This document shows positions 50,243-58,613 of a DNA stretch of 64,000 nt, one piece after another (position 1 is the stretch's first letter; each line of letters begins with the position of its first letter). The position numbers and the translations under genes are program-made. The notes below the pieces were generated by a model. It was not told the origin of the DNA. It searched no databases and worked only from the letters and a program-made list of their open reading frames with translations. This stretch comes from Clostridium sp. DL-VIII. Lineage in GTDB: Bacteria > Bacillota > Clostridia > Clostridiales > Clostridiaceae. Location: the NCBI RefSeq assembly GCF_000230835.1, contig NZ_CM001240.1:529001-593000 (forward strand), in the 5' to 3' direction.

Positions 50243-50308
50243 TTATAATTAATATTGTCACATGTTATATTTAACATTGTCATAATGATTATAATTAATA
50301 GTGTCACA
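50243..50308. repeat. Three 20 bp direct repeats
   Basis: TTATAATTAATATTGTCACA (50243), TTATATTTAACATTGTCATA (50265) and TTATAATTAATAGTGTCACA (50289): a period of 22-24 bp, about two helical turns. They lie just after glmS, on the boundary of the accessory region. Could be a protein-binding array; not a CRISPR (spacers of 2-4 bp). Confidence 0.7.
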
Positions 50309-50370
50309 AGTATGTTTTTGCTATAAGTAATGAAGTTTGTTTAAAAATTGACGATGTAAAATGTATAAGG

Positions 50371-50417
50371 CATAGAGTAATAAGAACAATATTTCTATAT
50401 TACTCTATGTTTTATTT
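50371..50417 (+). terminator. Terminator of glmS
   Basis: CATAGAGTAATA (50371-50382) / TATTACTCTATG (50398-50409), perfect 12 bp stem, then TTTTATTTT. Confidence 0.9.
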
Positions 50418-50709
50418 TGTTGTTTTATAAATTTTATTCAGGCTGTTATGTAAAAATAAAGTAATTTTGTAAGTTTTAAAGTATAATAAAGATAGTGTAT
50501 TTAGAAGTAAATGCGTTATCTTTTTTATTTTGAGAATAAATCATAAAATTTATGATATTGATTATGTCTATAATAGAAAATTACATTGTAAGAGTCAAGA
50601 TTTAGGATTAGTATATTAGTTATTGTTTCAATTAAAGAAGAAAATCTAACTAATCAAAGTTTGATTATATAAAATAGTATTGTAATTATAAAAATCAGGA
50701 TGTGAATAT
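50418..50709. other. AT-rich spacer at the start of the accessory region
   Basis: About 290 bp between the glmS terminator and the first island gene. I see no gene, only AT-rich sequence that probably includes the promoter of the next operon. Confidence 0.4.
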
Positions 50710-52056
50710 ATGATAGTACAAACATTTAAATTTGATAACACAATGATCTTGGAATTGTATCATGATTGTTTTAATGATTATCCAAAGGATAGAGAAATAG
50801 TAGATACAAAGAGTATCAAAGAAGGTAAATTAATTTTTGAAGAAAAATGTATTTGCAATGTAACTTTTCCACAGTTACCGAAATATGAATGGATCTTAGA
50901 TTCAGATCATTTTATGAATCCATATTATGATTATTCATCAACGTTAATCGAATATCGTAATACTAAAAAACTAGAAAGCATTTTTAACGATTTTAAATAT
51001 GAGTTATTTGTTGAAATAGATGAGTTTATTAAGAAACATGCTAATATAGATATTAGCAAGTATCCCTATGTTTTAGGTAATTCATTGTTTTATACGCCAC
51101 AAAAATATAAGGTTATTATAGAAAAATCAAAAGATAATTATAAAAATAGAATGATTAAAATTGATGGTGTTAAGAACAGCAGTGATATTATTATTTTTGA
51201 ATTTAAAATAGATGAAAGAACAATTAATACATTTGTTGTACAAGGTAATAATATATTGCAAACAGATTTTGAGTGGAAAAGCTTTGATGTTACTGTTATC
51301 AATGATAGTAAGATAGTTTTTAAATCATTAAATAATAGCAATTTACGTAAGTGTGGAACCGCATGGGGAGGATCATTTATTACAAAAGAAATTTCATTAA
51401 AAACTGTAAATAAAAATATAAAATTAACAAAATGGATCAGCAGTGATAGAAGTAGAGTTTTAGAAAAAGATGATAGTGAATTATATTATAAAAATAATTT
51501 AAGGCTTAAATATGATATAAAAAGAAAGAGTTATAGCAATACATATTTTTTAGCAAGCAATGAAACAGATAAACTTTTTGATATTCTTGAAAAGTATTCG
51601 AAAAAAGAATGTGATGAGTTATGGATAGTAGATTCATGTTTCTTAAATATAGAATTAAGTAATGAGGAGAATATTAAAACCTTTGAGAAAATATGTGATA
51701 TTGTAATTATGTTTTCACAGAATACAAATATAAAAAAAAGAGTAATATTTAGAAAGGGAAAGGATGAAACAATTAATAATTTTTTAGACGAATTAAAGAA
51801 TAATCGACTTTGTAAATATACAGATATTTTTCAAAATTATAATTTTGAATTAATAAGGACATCTACTAATGTACATGATAGATTTATATTTCTTGTACAT
51901 GCTAATCATATTACTGGTATTTTATTTGGAGGATCATTTAATAAGTTAGGAGAAAATTATTCAACTATAGTAGAATTGGATCCTATAAGTGCAAAAGAAA
52001 TATTTTTAATATTACAAAGTGAGGTGAAATTAAATGGACAAAGTATTAAATTGTAA
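50710..52056 (+). CDS. PLD-like protein of a probable defence module
   Basis: A 448-residue protein whose C-terminal part (about 290-440) reads like one phospholipase D-superfamily half: a beta strand LWIVDSCFLN, strand VIFRKGK, then VHDRFIFLV followed by ILFGGSFNKLGENYS, equivalent to the H-x-K/R...GS-x-N motif. Similar HDRF...GxSxNxLG blocks are found in nuclease-like proteins of defence loci. The N-terminal 250 residues (beta-rich, TAWGGSF segment) are not recognised, though they faintly recall proteins annotated VPA1262-like. No signal or membrane segment. Overlaps the next gene by 23 bp, so the two products are made together. Codon use is more AT-biased than in the flanking housekeeping genes. 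Confidence 0.6.
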   Translation: MIVQTFKFDNTMILELYHDCFNDYPKDREIVDTKSIKEGKLIFEEKCICNVTFPQLPKYEWILDSDHFMNPYYDYSSTLIEYRNTKKLESIFNDFKYELFVEIDEFIKKHANIDISKYPYVLGNSLFYTPQKYKVIIEKSKDNYKNRMIKIDGVKNSSDIIIFEFKIDERTINTFVVQGNNILQTDFEWKSFDVTVINDSKIVFKSLNNSNLRKCGTAWGGSFITKEISLKTVNKNIKLTKWISSDRSRVLEKDDSELYYKNNLRLKYDIKRKSYSNTYFLASNETDKLFDILEKYSKKECDELWIVDSCFLNIELSNEENIKTFEKICDIVIMFSQNTNIKKRVIFRKGKDETINNFLDELKNNRLCKYTDIFQNYNFELIRTSTNVHDRFIFLVHANHITGILFGGSFNKLGENYSTIVELDPISAKEIFLILQSEVKLNGQSIKL

Positions 52057-53248
52057 TGATGAAAATAGTAATCAAATAATAGATTATGTTTTAAATTCTT
52101 TTTTTGATCTAATAAATAAATATTCTTACATTCATTATTATAATGAAATAAAAAAAACTATTAAAGAAAATAATTTTAAATGGGAAGATATTTTTAAATT
52201 TATTAATAGTAGAAATGTTTCTGAAAATGAGGTGTTTTGTTTATTCTATGTTGGTTTTTTAAATGAATTTATTACATTGGACTGTAAAGAAAGTTATGGG
52301 GAAATTAGTAAATTAATAAGAAATACAACTATTATTAATAAATTATTAATTGGAATAAAGAATTATCTAGATAATAAAATTGAAAATTTAAGCTCTGACC
52401 GGGAAGAATTAGGTGAATTATACGAAAAAAAGGATTTGGACTATAATAGTTTTGCTAATAGTGCTTATTTGGTTCCAGACATACATAGTTATCCATTAGT
52501 TCATATTATGGGATTTCTAAAGTACGAGAAGAGTGATTATTTCATGGAGATTATAAAAAATGCAAAATGGATGAAATTTTTTCAATACTTATTTAATGGA
52601 GCCATTAATATAGACTATGAAGATAAATTAATAAAAGAAATAATAGATAGTGAAAATAAACCATTTATTAATGCAATACAATACTATTGCGCATATAATT
52701 TAGATTTCGAACTGCGTCAAGCAGATTACAACAATAGCCATATATGGTTTGAAAAAATTGAATTAATATTTAATAACTTTACGAAAATTAAAATTCAATT
52801 CGTTATTAAATATATTTTTCACTTTAATAAATATCCAAGAAAATATGCCGATGAAGCGTTATGTAAAGAGAATATTTCAGAATTAATAGAATTTCTAAAA
52901 ATAAATAATACTTCAGATATAAGAAAAACAAGAGCTTTCTTTCAATTAGTTACACTATCAAAAAATAATGAATTGAATATTATGGCAAAAGATAAAATTT
53001 TAAATTATATAGAAAATGGTGATTATTTATTAGAGAAGATCTCTATTGATGAGTTCAAGAATTGGATAAATACTTTATCGGAAAAGAATTCATTAGACTT
53101 TATGAACGAGCTAATAAATATTTATAAAAGACTAAGAGTTTCTGAATTTGATGAACAAATTAGAACAATGGAATATGATCAAGATAAAAAAGTTGAACAT
53201 ATTATTTGTAGTATTGTTGAAATTTATAATTGGAAAATAACTATGTAG
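52034..53248 (+). CDS. Unknown helical partner of the PLD-like protein
   Basis: Not recognised. 404 residues, almost entirely alpha-helical by residue pattern, rich in Lys, Asn, Ile and aromatic residues, without Walker, nuclease or metal motifs that I can see. A conserved-looking central stretch is LVPDIHSYPLVHIMGFLKYE. Repeated helical pairs suggest a HEAT/TPR-like scaffold or sensor. The start codon lies inside the previous gene, with GAGGTG at 52021-52026 as its ribosome binding site, which argues for an obligate two-component module with the PLD-like protein. Confidence 0.6.
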   Translation: MDKVLNCNDENSNQIIDYVLNSFFDLINKYSYIHYYNEIKKTIKENNFKWEDIFKFINSRNVSENEVFCLFYVGFLNEFITLDCKESYGEISKLIRNTTIINKLLIGIKNYLDNKIENLSSDREELGELYEKKDLDYNSFANSAYLVPDIHSYPLVHIMGFLKYEKSDYFMEIIKNAKWMKFFQYLFNGAINIDYEDKLIKEIIDSENKPFINAIQYYCAYNLDFELRQADYNNSHIWFEKIELIFNNFTKIKIQFVIKYIFHFNKYPRKYADEALCKENISELIEFLKINNTSDIRKTRAFFQLVTLSKNNELNIMAKDKILNYIENGDYLLEKISIDEFKNWINTLSEKNSLDFMNELINIYKRLRVSEFDEQIRTMEYDQDKKVEHIICSIVEIYNWKITM

Positions 53249-53327
53249 TTAGTGCATGAAAGTTTTTTATACTTATTAGGAAATAAGCTAAAATATTAAG
53301 TTGAGAAGGAAGATGAATTTGTAAATT

Positions 53328-54731
53328 ATGATGAAATTAAATGAAATGCAGGATAGAATTTATTCAAAAGAAGAAATTGATAAGATAAATAAATATTTTT
53401 TAAAATCTAAAAATATTAGTGAATTATTGAATGCTTATTGTGTAAAATATATTAAAAAATTCCCAGAAAGGAAAGAATTTATAGAATTGAATGATAATGA
53501 GTATGTATTTAATTTAATTGAAGATAGTAATTTTTTTGTAAATAAGGCATTAAATGATTTGGTTTTATTTGAATTTGGTACTATGAATCATGACAATGAA
53601 ATAACATATCCAGGTAGATTATTTTTAAATAATGCTATTAGTAGCCTGATTATATGTTGGGAAAGAATTACAAACATATTATCAATTATTTATGAAATTG
53701 AATATGATAAAATTAATCTTAGAAATAATTCTTTTAATAGATTACATAAAAAACTTATAAGTAATGAGAGTTTTAAGAAAAGTAACATATATGGTAAGGT
53801 TTGCAATTTAAGAAGTAACCATATCTTTCATATAATTAATGATATAAGCGTAGCAAATCGCCATAGAATATCAAAACATTTAATCCAGATATCAAGATTA
53901 GATAAAGAGAAAAAAGAAAATCCTAATTATAATTTTGATATAGAATTTATTCCAATTGTTACAATAATTTTAGATAATATAGATCTAATATATGAAATAT
54001 TAGAAATGATGATATGTGAATTTGAGGATTTTGTTATTAATAAATCAAAAGTAGTACATGTTGTACAGAAATTGAATTTCAAAGATGATTATGATCTTAT
54101 TATCAGAGAATTGGAGTTGCAAGGTCAAATAAGGCAATCAGTAGAATTAGTGAATTTAAGTAATGATGCAAGAGAATTGCTTAGAGAATTAGTTAACAAA
54201 TTCGAACTTGATGCTAAAAATGAAATACATACATATTTAATTGATATTATATTCAGATTACTTGAGGGATGCAAGTGTCTAAAGGATGTAGCAAATTGCA
54301 TTAATGGTACAATAAATAGATATTATCCTTTTCCTGCTTTCATCATCAATATACAATATTTTACATATGAATCCATATTTATAATATGTTCTTGTTATGA
54401 TAAATTAGGAAGTCTAATAGCTAATTTCTTAAATTTTGATATTAAAAATAAACAGAATTATTTTAAATGTATTATAAAAAAATTGACAGAAATCGAACAA
54501 TCAAATGAACAATATAAAGATTTTATTTCTATGTTAACTAAGTTATTAGGAAACAAAGATTTCGTTGATTTGTCTAGATATAGAAATGAAATTTTTCATC
54601 ATATAAGACCTGGTGCGTTTTATGGAAAAGAAGGACAGGAAGTTTACGAAATAAGATTATCCTATTTAGTATATAGGAATCTTCTTATATTAGAGCAATT
54701 ACTAAAGGAATTTTTGAAAATATACAAATAA
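53328..54731 (+). CDS. Protein with two HEPN-like halves
   Basis: 467 residues, all-helical. Each half has a long helix followed by an R-x4-6-H motif: LRSNHIFH near residue 161-168 and SRYRNEIFHH near 417-426. R-x4-6-H is the catalytic signature of HEPN RNases, common in toxin and abortive-infection proteins. The N-half (ICWERITNILSIIYE, then NRHRISKH) recalls the Cthe_2314-like HEPN family. No partner gene overlaps it; 80 and 200 bp spacers lie on either side, so it may be a stand-alone effector. Start is ATG at 53328 or 53331; the ribosome binding site is poor. Confidence 0.6.
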   Translation: MMKLNEMQDRIYSKEEIDKINKYFLKSKNISELLNAYCVKYIKKFPERKEFIELNDNEYVFNLIEDSNFFVNKALNDLVLFEFGTMNHDNEITYPGRLFLNNAISSLIICWERITNILSIIYEIEYDKINLRNNSFNRLHKKLISNESFKKSNIYGKVCNLRSNHIFHIINDISVANRHRISKHLIQISRLDKEKKENPNYNFDIEFIPIVTIILDNIDLIYEILEMMICEFEDFVINKSKVVHVVQKLNFKDDYDLIIRELELQGQIRQSVELVNLSNDARELLRELVNKFELDAKNEIHTYLIDIIFRLLEGCKCLKDVANCINGTINRYYPFPAFIINIQYFTYESIFIICSCYDKLGSLIANFLNFDIKNKQNYFKCIIKKLTEIEQSNEQYKDFISMLTKLLGNKDFVDLSRYRNEIFHHIRPGAFYGKEGQEVYEIRLSYLVYRNLLILEQLLKEFLKIYK

Positions 54732-54934
54732 ATTACTGAGATAGTATTAATTCATATCTATAAATTTTATAAGATTAATAGTTTATAATTAGTGGATTAT
54801 TGATTTAATATAATATGAGTATATTTAGTTTTTAGTAAATTTTTGTACAGAGATGTAGCAAAACACATTACTGTTAGGTAGGGATATAACGGTAATATGA
54901 GTGCATACTTTTAAATTATAGAGGGGTAGTTTAT

Positions 54935-56395
54935 ATGTTCACATTAGTAAAAGAAAAAATAAAAATCAAAGAGTATTGTTCTAAAATATATTATCCATTC
55001 TGTTTTAGTGTAGATGATTATGATGCGATAATTAAAAAATATAGCGATTCAAATAGATGGGAGCAGTTGATTCAGGAAGATATCCAAAAGAGAAGAAATG
55101 AACTATTACCAGATGTAGCAAGTTATTTATTTACTGAATGTAATACTAATAAAGTTAGCAACATAGGCATATTTAAATTAAAAGATACAGAAGAATTAGT
55201 AAATGATTTATCAGAAGAGTATGAGATTTTATACAATTTTAAAAAATTAAAATTAATTGATGGAAATAATACAATTAATTTTGAAATTGAAAATGTTGAA
55301 ATATTTGTTTTTGGTAACGGAGTCGGTATTTTAACTTTTAATGTGAATTTGAAAAATGAGACAAGTAATATCACTTCTCCTGGACGGATATTAAATTTTA
55401 ATAAAATATTTAAAGTGGATAGTAGTGGTATAAATAACATTACTTTAAATAAAAATGATGGAAGTATAAGAACTATTAGTTTAAATAAAGTAGTTGACAC
55501 AATTTTATCTGATCAAATAAGTAAAGTATTAAAATCTTTTTATGAAAAAGGATTTGTTAATTTTAGATATGTAAAATTTGAAAATTATGAAAACTCTGAA
55601 GAGTTTAAGAATAGTACTTTTGCGTTCCTGTATTATCTGATGAATATGTTTAATGAATCAGATTCAGTTGAGATTCTGGATGAATTTCAACATTCACACA
55701 TATATATGCCTCAAGGAAACGTAGTACACTTTTTTTCTTTAAAAGGAGGAGGTATTTTTGTATATGACAATGGGGCAAAGTTTATAAATAATACATTTAA
55801 AGATAATATAATGCAAAATTATTCTATAGGAGTGCTATTAGCATTACATCAAAGAATATCAATGTTAAAATTATCAAAAGAATTAACAGAAGCCTTTTTG
55901 AATACTGATATTAAAAATAATAAAAAGAAGAATAAGGTAATGTTATTTAAAACAGAAAAAATATTGGATAAGTTTAGAAATTTTACGGCTAAGTGCTGGT
56001 TTAGAGAGTTCAGCAATATCGAAGGAAGAAATGATTTTTTTAAGGCTTGGCAAAAGTGTTTTTGCTTAGATGATATATTCCAAGAAATGAGAAGTAAGAT
56101 ACAAGATATTAATGAATATTTAAGATTTCTTGATTACCAACAAGCAGAAAAGTCAAGGAATGATCAAAATGATATTATGTATGTAATTACATTAATATTT
56201 ATACCATTAAATTTCTTTGTTGGATTTATGGGAATGAATATACAGTTCTTAAAAATTGAAGAGCTAGATATTAAAACAACACTTATTTATTTAGTTGTAA
56301 TTATATTAATTTGTTGGTTGATAGTTGGTGTTGTATGGGCAATTAAAAAGATAAAAGACTTTTTATTAAATAGAAAAAATGATTGGAGGTTGTGA
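54935..56395 (+). CDS. CorA-like membrane protein with unknown N-terminal domain
   Basis: 486 residues. The C-terminal quarter has the CorA/ZntB layout: a helical stalk (LRFLDYQQAEKSRNDQND), a membrane helix ending in FMGMN (GMN at 433-435, the selectivity motif of CorA channels), a short loop, and a second helix (LIYLVVIILICWLIVGVVW), then a Lys-rich tail. The first 300 residues are not the usual CorA domain and are unrecognised, so this is likely an ion-channel-type effector under a different sensor. The next gene encodes a HEPN protein and starts one base after the stop codon. Confidence 0.7.
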   Translation: MFTLVKEKIKIKEYCSKIYYPFCFSVDDYDAIIKKYSDSNRWEQLIQEDIQKRRNELLPDVASYLFTECNTNKVSNIGIFKLKDTEELVNDLSEEYEILYNFKKLKLIDGNNTINFEIENVEIFVFGNGVGILTFNVNLKNETSNITSPGRILNFNKIFKVDSSGINNITLNKNDGSIRTISLNKVVDTILSDQISKVLKSFYEKGFVNFRYVKFENYENSEEFKNSTFAFLYYLMNMFNESDSVEILDEFQHSHIYMPQGNVVHFFSLKGGGIFVYDNGAKFINNTFKDNIMQNYSIGVLLALHQRISMLKLSKELTEAFLNTDIKNNKKKNKVMLFKTEKILDKFRNFTAKCWFREFSNIEGRNDFFKAWQKCFCLDDIFQEMRSKIQDINEYLRFLDYQQAEKSRNDQNDIMYVITLIFIPLNFFVGFMGMNIQFLKIEELDIKTTLIYLVVIILICWLIVGVVWAIKKIKDFLLNRKNDWRL

Positions 56396-56396
56396 T

Positions 56397-57065
56397 ATGG
56401 AAATAAACTTTCCAATGTTGGATGAGTATGAAATAAAAAAGCCAAGTGAAATGGCATTATATTATTCTCATACTGAGTTATATCCATTCAAAGGTGTAAT
56501 GGAGACTGTTGAAAATGGATTACAAGTTTACAAAGAAACTTTTTTAAAAATGGCCAATCATGCTGCTGAATGTGGTGATTTTTATAATCAATCAAAATAT
56601 CTTAAAAATGTTCATATATATACTTGTAAATCAATGCCACTTGCGTATTATTCTTTAATAATAACTTTAGTTTCAATGCTTGAAGATTCATTTAATTCAT
56701 TATGTAGAGCATATCAAATGATGAAAAAATATACTATAACATATAAGGATATTCATGGGCAAGGAATAGAACGAGCTGTTCTGTATCTAGAACTAGTAGC
56801 TGGAATAAAAGGAATTAAGAATGATATGCAATGGGAATATATAAAAACAATACGAGATGCTAGGAACATGATTGCACATAATGGAGGTAATATAGATAAA
56901 TCTCAAATTGATAAATACAATAAATATGGATTTAATATTGATGAAGAAACAAATAAGCTATTTTTTGAGTATAGTGATGTTGTTAAAATCTACGAAGTAA
57001 TAGTTGACTTCATAGATAGAGTATTTAAAATTGAACCAGAAGTGGAGAAAAGTGATATCTACTGA
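56397..57065 (+). CDS. HEPN-domain protein paired with the CorA-like protein
   Basis: 222 residues, helical. The motif TIRDARNMIAHNGG (RNMIAH at 156-161) is the R-N-x3-H HEPN signature, preceded by a long helix (YYSLIITLVSMLEDSFNSLCRAY). HEPN proteins of this size are RNases or binding partners in toxin-type systems. The ATG at 56397 follows TTGGAGGTTGTGAT; an in-frame ATG at 56379 is inside the site region of the preceding gene. Tight coupling with the CorA-like gene suggests one two-protein system. Confidence 0.7.
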   Translation: MEINFPMLDEYEIKKPSEMALYYSHTELYPFKGVMETVENGLQVYKETFLKMANHAAECGDFYNQSKYLKNVHIYTCKSMPLAYYSLIITLVSMLEDSFNSLCRAYQMMKKYTITYKDIHGQGIERAVLYLELVAGIKGIKNDMQWEYIKTIRDARNMIAHNGGNIDKSQIDKYNKYGFNIDEETNKLFFEYSDVVKIYEVIVDFIDRVFKIEPEVEKSDIY

Positions 57066-57294
57066 TAATACATACCGTCCAATTAATAAGAAATTGATAT
57101 AGCTAGAAAAATACATTGAATTTTAAATAAAACTTAGGATAGTGCAGGGGGAATCACATTATAAGTGAGTGATGAATTTAGTAAATTTTGATTGCAAATT
57201 ATAATTATATATAGCTTACATCTCATAGTAAATAATTCAGATAAATTCTTAGTGAAATAGGGCTATCATATTAATATTTTTACCAAGTAATTTG
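57066..57294. other. Spacer upstream of the metallophosphoesterase module
   Basis: About 230 bp without a gene or clear hairpin; it ends at the inverted repeat that brackets the next promoter. Confidence 0.4.
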
Positions 57295-57358
57295 TAGTAA
57301 TGACACATTATTGTATTAAATGTAAAATAATATGATATAATTTGATTAGTCATTACTA
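57295..57358. promoter_or_regulatory. Promoter bracketed by a 10 bp inverted repeat
   Basis: TAGTAATGAC (57295-57304) and GTCATTACTA (57349-57358) are perfect inverted copies 44 bp apart. Between them are TTGTAT (57311) and TATAAT (57336-57341). The symmetry suggests a repressor that binds both arms, perhaps the helix-turn-helix protein encoded two genes downstream. Confidence 0.6.
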
Positions 57359-57377
57359 TGAGAGGATGTGATAGGAT

Positions 57378-58613
57378 TTGATATTAGATTCAACGGTGTT
57401 TAGGTCTCTTCATAAACCTAATATAAAAAAATTTTTAGAGGAAAAGTTAGTAGATATAGATAGGAAGATTGAGGAATATAGGTTAGATGATTCAAGTAAG
57501 GGATTGTTACTAGAACTTATAAATAAATTATTAGAACATAAATTTCTATCTGAGGAAGATTTAAATAAATTTTTAATAGATGAACTTAATTATGGTAAAT
57601 CTAAAAATATGTATATAGAATTTATTACGAATATCGAGAGTCTGAGTTATAATGACTGGATTGAAAGAATTAATTTATTAGAAGTGAAAGAATATAGAAT
57701 TAGAAATAAAGTAACTAATGATTATTATATAAATGATATTGAAAAGTTTATTGATACGGGAGAAAAAAAATTAGTATATTCAGAAATAGAACATGATGGT
57801 GAAAATATTAAATGTATAAGATTACTTTTAGGGGAAGGAGTAATACTGAGGGATAGTAGTAACAGATGCAATAATTATTATTCTGTAGAAATTAATTTAG
57901 AATTAATGATTATAGCTGTTAGGATAATTAATTGGGGTGATGAAATACTACCTAAATATGCTCCGGATAATAAGTTTAAAGAAATATTTTCTGATATAAA
58001 AAGTATATTTACAATAAAATCACATGCAACATTAGATTTTACTCAAAAACTAGTATATAAATTAGTAAATGACTTAACTGGAAAAGTTTTAGATTCAACA
58101 ACAAAATATGTTGATGGAATTTTAAAAAAAGATATAATACAAAAAGTTGAGTATTGGGGAAGGCAAGTATTAGGTGATGGTAAGAGCATTCAAAAAAGTG
58201 ATAAGGATGTAATTTGTGAATTAATACTGAATAATTATTATAGAGTTAAGATGTCCAAGGATTATAAACGATTGACTCCTAAAATATTAATGGACAAGTT
58301 TGATGTGCAAGCATATCCAAGACAAGTAAAATTTTTTGATGATACAGTAGGAGAGGGGAAGGCAAGATCTTCCAAGCCTATGGAATCTGTATTAGACACA
58401 AGTGTATTTTATGATATTAAAGCAAGGTTAGATAAAGAGAAAAATATTAAAAACTCCATAATTTATTGGCTAGGATGCAAAGCTGAAAAACATTTTGGAA
58501 CAGCTATTCACGTAGATAATCACAATAGATTTAAGGTTGTATTTTATCCTAAATATTATTTTAACAAGGAGAAATGTGATTATGTATTGCGAGAAATTAA
58601 AAAGTATTGTTAA
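57378..58613 (+). CDS. Unknown protein of the metallophosphoesterase module
   Basis: Not recognised; 411 residues, mixed alpha/beta, no membrane segment. The N-terminal ~110 residues are helical (KKFLEEKLVDIDRKIEEY); the middle is beta-rich (CIRLLLGEGVILRDSS); the C-terminal ~150 residues contain a KARSSKPMES segment and a final strand region VKVVFYPKYYF-like end. The start is a TTG at 57378 with GAGGA at 57362-57366; an ATG at 57366 is followed at once by a stop. Overlaps the metallophosphoesterase gene by 32 bp, so they are very likely functional partners. Confidence 0.55.
   Translation: MILDSTVFRSLHKPNIKKFLEEKLVDIDRKIEEYRLDDSSKGLLLELINKLLEHKFLSEEDLNKFLIDELNYGKSKNMYIEFITNIESLSYNDWIERINLLEVKEYRIRNKVTNDYYINDIEKFIDTGEKKLVYSEIEHDGENIKCIRLLLGEGVILRDSSNRCNNYYSVEINLELMIIAVRIINWGDEILPKYAPDNKFKEIFSDIKSIFTIKSHATLDFTQKLVYKLVNDLTGKVLDSTTKYVDGILKKDIIQKVEYWGRQVLGDGKSIQKSDKDVICELILNNYYRVKMSKDYKRLTPKILMDKFDVQAYPRQVKFFDDTVGEGKARSSKPMESVLDTSVFYDIKARLDKEKNIKNSIIYWLGCKAEKHFGTAIHVDNHNRFKVVFYPKYYFNKEKCDYVLREIKKYC

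Noticed and set aside
50243..50308. Possible mini CRISPR array
   Set aside because: The units are 20 bp with only 2-4 bp between them, so there are no spacers, and no cas genes are in the window.
54935..56395. CorA-like gene as an ordinary magnesium transporter
   Set aside because: The GMN end fits, but the N-terminal domain is not the usual CorA domain and the coupled HEPN gene and neighbourhood point to an effector. Not excluded, but not preferred.
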